DNA of 6,071 bases from NCBI GenBank assembly GCA_030263275.1, contig SZOR01000171.1, positions 1 to 6,071 of the forward strand, in the 5' to 3' direction. The first letter of the stretch is position 1. Every line of letters begins with the position of its first letter. Of this stretch, positions 4,068-6,071 are shown piece after piece. The position numbers and the translations under genes were made by a program. The notes below the pieces were generated by a model. The model was given only the letters and a program-made list of their open reading frames with translations, had not been told where the DNA came from and ran no database searches. The stretch comes from DSNY01 sp016861185. Lineage in GTDB: Bacteria; Pseudomonadota; Gammaproteobacteria; Burkholderiales; Burkholderiaceae_F.

Positions 4068-5642
4068 ATGACCGTGCACGAAGCTCAGACAGCGGACGGA
4101 CGAACGCCGGCGAAGGCCACGCGCCGCGAATGGATCGGGCTCGCGGTCATCGCGTTGCCTTGCCTGGTGTATGCGATGGACCTGACGGTGCTGAACCTGG
4201 CGCTGCCGGCGATCAGCGCGCAGCTGAGGCCCACGAGCGCGCAGCTTCTGTGGATCGTCGACATCTACGGCTTCCTGGTCGCCGGCTTCCTGATCACGAT
4301 GGGCACGCTCGGCGACCGCATCGGCCGGCGCAAGCTGCTGCTGGCCGGCGCGGCCGCGTTCGGGCTCGCCTCGACCGTCGCCGCGTTCGCGACGAGCGCC
4401 GAGATGCTGATCGCGATGCGCGCGGCGCTCGGCATCGCGGGTGCGACGCTGGCACCCTCGACGATGTCGTTGATCCGGAACATGTTCCACGACGAGCACG
4501 AGCGCCAGTTCGCGATCGGCGTCTGGATCGCGAGCTTCTCCGTCGGCGGCGCGATCGGCCCGCTGGTCGGCGGCGTGCTGCTGCAGTTCTTCTGGTGGGG
4601 CTCGGTGTTCCTGGTCGCGGTGCCGGTGATGTTGCTGTTGTTGTTGCTCGGACCGAAGCTGCTGCCCGAGTACCGCGATCCGAATGCCGGACGCGTCGAT
4701 CTCGCCAGCGTCGTGCTGTCGCTCGCCTCCGTGCTCGCCGTCATCTATGCGCTGAAGCGCTTCGCCGAAGACGGTTTCGCGTGGCAACCTGCGCTGCTGC
4801 TGGCGGCTGGATTGATCGTCGGCGTGTCGTTCGTCCGTCGCCAGCGCCGGCTCGCCTATCCGTTGCTCGACTTGCGGCTGTTCGCGCAGGCGAAGTTCAG
4901 CGCGGCGATCGCGGCCTATGCGCTGTCGTGCCTGGCCATGTTCGGCGTGTACATCTTCATCACCCAGTATCTGCAGCTCGTGCTGGGGTTGACGCCGCTG
5001 GCTGCCGGCATCGCGACGCTGCCCTGGGCGCTCGTGTTCGTGATCGGCTCGCTCGTCGCGCCGCGGGTGGCGCGGCGCTTCGCGCCGGTATCGATCCTCG
5101 TGTGGGGACTGGCGCTGACCGCGTTCGGCTTCGCCATGCTCGCGTTCGTCGACGGCAGCTATCCGCTCGCGGTGCTGGTCGCGGCGACCGTGGTCATGAG
5201 CGCGGGGCTGGCACCGGTGTTCACGATCGGCAACGAGATGATCATCACCGCCGCGCCGCCCGAGCGCGCCGGCGCCGCCTCGGCGCTCTCGGAAACGAGT
5301 TCCGAGTTCAGCGGCGCCCTCGGCATCGCGGTGTTCGGCAGCTTGGGTACCGTGCTCTACAGGAGTGGGCTCGGCGAAGCGCTGCCGGAAGGCGTTCCGC
5401 TGACGACGGCCGCGGAAGCGCTGGCCACGCTGGGCGGCGCGATGGCCGCTGCGACGGCGCTGCCAACACAGATGGGCGACGCGCTGCGCGCGGCAGCGGC
5501 GGCCGCCTTCACGGGTGCGCTGCAATTCAACGCGCTCGCGGGCGCTGCGATCGTGCTCGCGGCGAGTCTGGCGGCAGCCAGGATTCTGCGTGGGGCCGGC
5601 GCGGTCGTCGGACCGGCCGGTCGCGAGGGAGCCGGCGAATGA
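4068..5642 (+). CDS. MFS efflux transporter, DHA2 family (14 helices), SmvA-like
   Basis: This 524-residue inner-membrane protein is a proton-driven drug exporter of the DHA2 (EmrB/QacA) class. About 14 hydrophobic segments can be counted, the first at 23-48 and the last near 486-507. TM1 carries motif D1, MDLTVLNLALPAI, with Asp38 (37-49). Motif A, GTLGDRIGRRKLLL, is at 79-92 in the loop between TM2 and TM3. Motif C, GGAIGPLVGGVL, is at 160-171 in TM5. The stretch LLWIVDIYGFLVAGFLITMG (60-79) strongly recalls SmvA, the exporter of methyl viologen and cationic biocides. A long Ala/Gly-rich loop (about 432-480) before the last helix is usual in this class. An in-frame GTG at 4074 has better ribosome-site spacing than the ATG at 4068; ATG 4014 has none. 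The stop overlaps the next start as ATGA. A redox-cycler exporter beside soxR is coherent, though no SoxR box precedes it. Exact substrates are unknown. Confidence 0.93.
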   Translation: MTVHEAQTADGRTPAKATRREWIGLAVIALPCLVYAMDLTVLNLALPAISAQLRPTSAQLLWIVDIYGFLVAGFLITMGTLGDRIGRRKLLLAGAAAFGLASTVAAFATSAEMLIAMRAALGIAGATLAPSTMSLIRNMFHDEHERQFAIGVWIASFSVGGAIGPLVGGVLLQFFWWGSVFLVAVPVMLLLLLLGPKLLPEYRDPNAGRVDLASVVLSLASVLAVIYALKRFAEDGFAWQPALLLAAGLIVGVSFVRRQRRLAYPLLDLRLFAQAKFSAAIAAYALSCLAMFGVYIFITQYLQLVLGLTPLAAGIATLPWALVFVIGSLVAPRVARRFAPVSILVWGLALTAFGFAMLAFVDGSYPLAVLVAATVVMSAGLAPVFTIGNEMIITAAPPERAGAASALSETSSEFSGALGIAVFGSLGTVLYRSGLGEALPEGVPLTTAAEALATLGGAMAAATALPTQMGDALRAAAAAAFTGALQFNALAGAAIVLAASLAAARILRGAGAVVGPAGREGAGE

Positions 5643-6071
5643 CGCTCGACGCTTTGCTGTCCGCTTTGCACTTCGTGCTCGCGTTCGGCCTGGTCGCGAT
5701 CCTCGCCGCACAGGCGGCGTTGATCCGGCCGGGCATGACCGCGTCGGACCTTCGGCTCGCGGCGAACCTCGATCGCGGCTACGGCGCGGCGGCGCTGCTG
5801 CTGCTCGGCGCGGGTTTCGCGCGCGTGTTCTTCGGCGCCAAGGCGGCGTCGTTCTACCTGTCGAACCCGGTCTTCTGGGCCAAGCTTGGCGTGTTCGCCG
5901 CGGTGGCGCTGCTGTCGATTCCGCCGACCGTGCGACTGATCCGCTGGAGCCGCGAGGCGCGCGCGCAGCCCGCCTTCCTTCCGCGCGACGAGCAGGTGCG
6001 CGGTGTGCAACGCTGGCTGCTGGCCGAAGCGCTCGTGCTTGTCGTCATCCCGTTCCTCGCCGCGGCGATGG
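5639..6071 (+). CDS. DUF2214 family membrane protein (3' end beyond window)
   Basis: The frame gives 144 codons before the right edge, close to the roughly 150 residues expected for this family, so only a few residues are probably missing. Four hydrophobic segments lie near 6-28, 46-64, 77-101 and 124-144. The family-type sequence RVFFGAKAASFYLSNPVFWAKL spans 62-83 (key residues Arg62, Lys68, Tyr73, Asn76-Pro77, Lys82), followed by SIPPT at 93-97. The ATG overlaps the exporter's stop as ATGA, and GGGAG lies seven bases upstream, so translation is probably coupled to the exporter. Members of this family are predicted inner-membrane proteins of unknown function. The coupling suggests it acts with the pump or is made in proportion to it, which is inference. 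Confidence 0.88.
   Translation, partial: MTLDALLSALHFVLAFGLVAILAAQAALIRPGMTASDLRLAANLDRGYGAAALLLLGAGFARVFFGAKAASFYLSNPVFWAKLGVFAAVALLSIPPTVRLIRWSREARAQPAFLPRDEQVRGVQRWLLAEALVLVVIPFLAAAM

Noticed and set aside
3788..4069. A 93-residue minus-strand frame in the NIPSNAP-MFS gap
   Set aside because: It has an Arg/Pro-rich composition without domain features and overlaps the repeats and dyad; it looks like a chance frame.
3996..5711. A very long minus-strand frame opposite the exporter gene
   Set aside because: Its product is dominated by Arg, Gln, Glu and His in low-complexity runs, the expected antisense shadow of a GC-rich membrane-protein gene.

Overview
This GC-rich window (roughly two thirds G+C by eye, with strong G/C preference at third codon positions) looks chromosomal. 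Its gene content, typical proteobacterial SoxR and DUF2214 protein suggest a proteobacterium, most likely a betaproteobacterium of the Burkholderiales type. That placement is inference from composition and gene families, not from a marker gene.

Layout. The left part (1-2290) holds four genes on the minus strand. In transcription order they are an NADPH-dependent FMN/quinone reductase (1712-2290), an arylamine N-acetyltransferase (824-1672), a GrpB/UPF0157 family protein (220-759), and the first 60 codons of an unrecognised alanine-rich protein cut by the window edge (1-181). Gaps of 38-64 bases make one operon plausible. Next comes a 234-base divergent control region, then soxR (2525-2962, plus strand), a MerR-family redox sensor with the full CX2CXCX5C iron-sulfur cluster motif. 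A NIPSNAP-family protein (2981-3733, minus strand) converges on soxR. A 334-base intergenic region with repeats and a dyad follows. A 14-helix DHA2-type MFS exporter resembling SmvA (4068-5642, plus strand) comes next, and its stop codon overlaps the start of a DUF2214 membrane protein (5639 to the window edge).

Main discovery. The soxR-reductase control region carries two SoxR-box-like elements, 2332-2349 and 2396-2413. Each matches the enterobacterial SoxR consensus at 12 of 18 positions. Each sits inside a promoter with the abnormal 19-base -35/-10 spacer that MerR-family activators work on. One promoter points at soxR, the other at the reductase operon. The two 31-base promoter segments match at 23 positions although they lie on opposite strands. 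This predicts that SoxR controls both itself and the reductase/acetyltransferase operon.

Working model (inference): redox-cycling or aromatic compounds oxidise SoxR. The reductase then reduces quinones, azo or nitro aromatics, the acetyltransferase caps the resulting arylamines, and the neighbouring SmvA-like pump exports such compounds. No SoxR box was found before the pump. Its region instead has a GTTTCA/TGAAAC dyad, phased GAAAC motifs, a 15-base direct repeat and a 10-base palindrome, suggesting a separate regulator. No RNA genes, insertion sequences or CRISPR arrays were seen.
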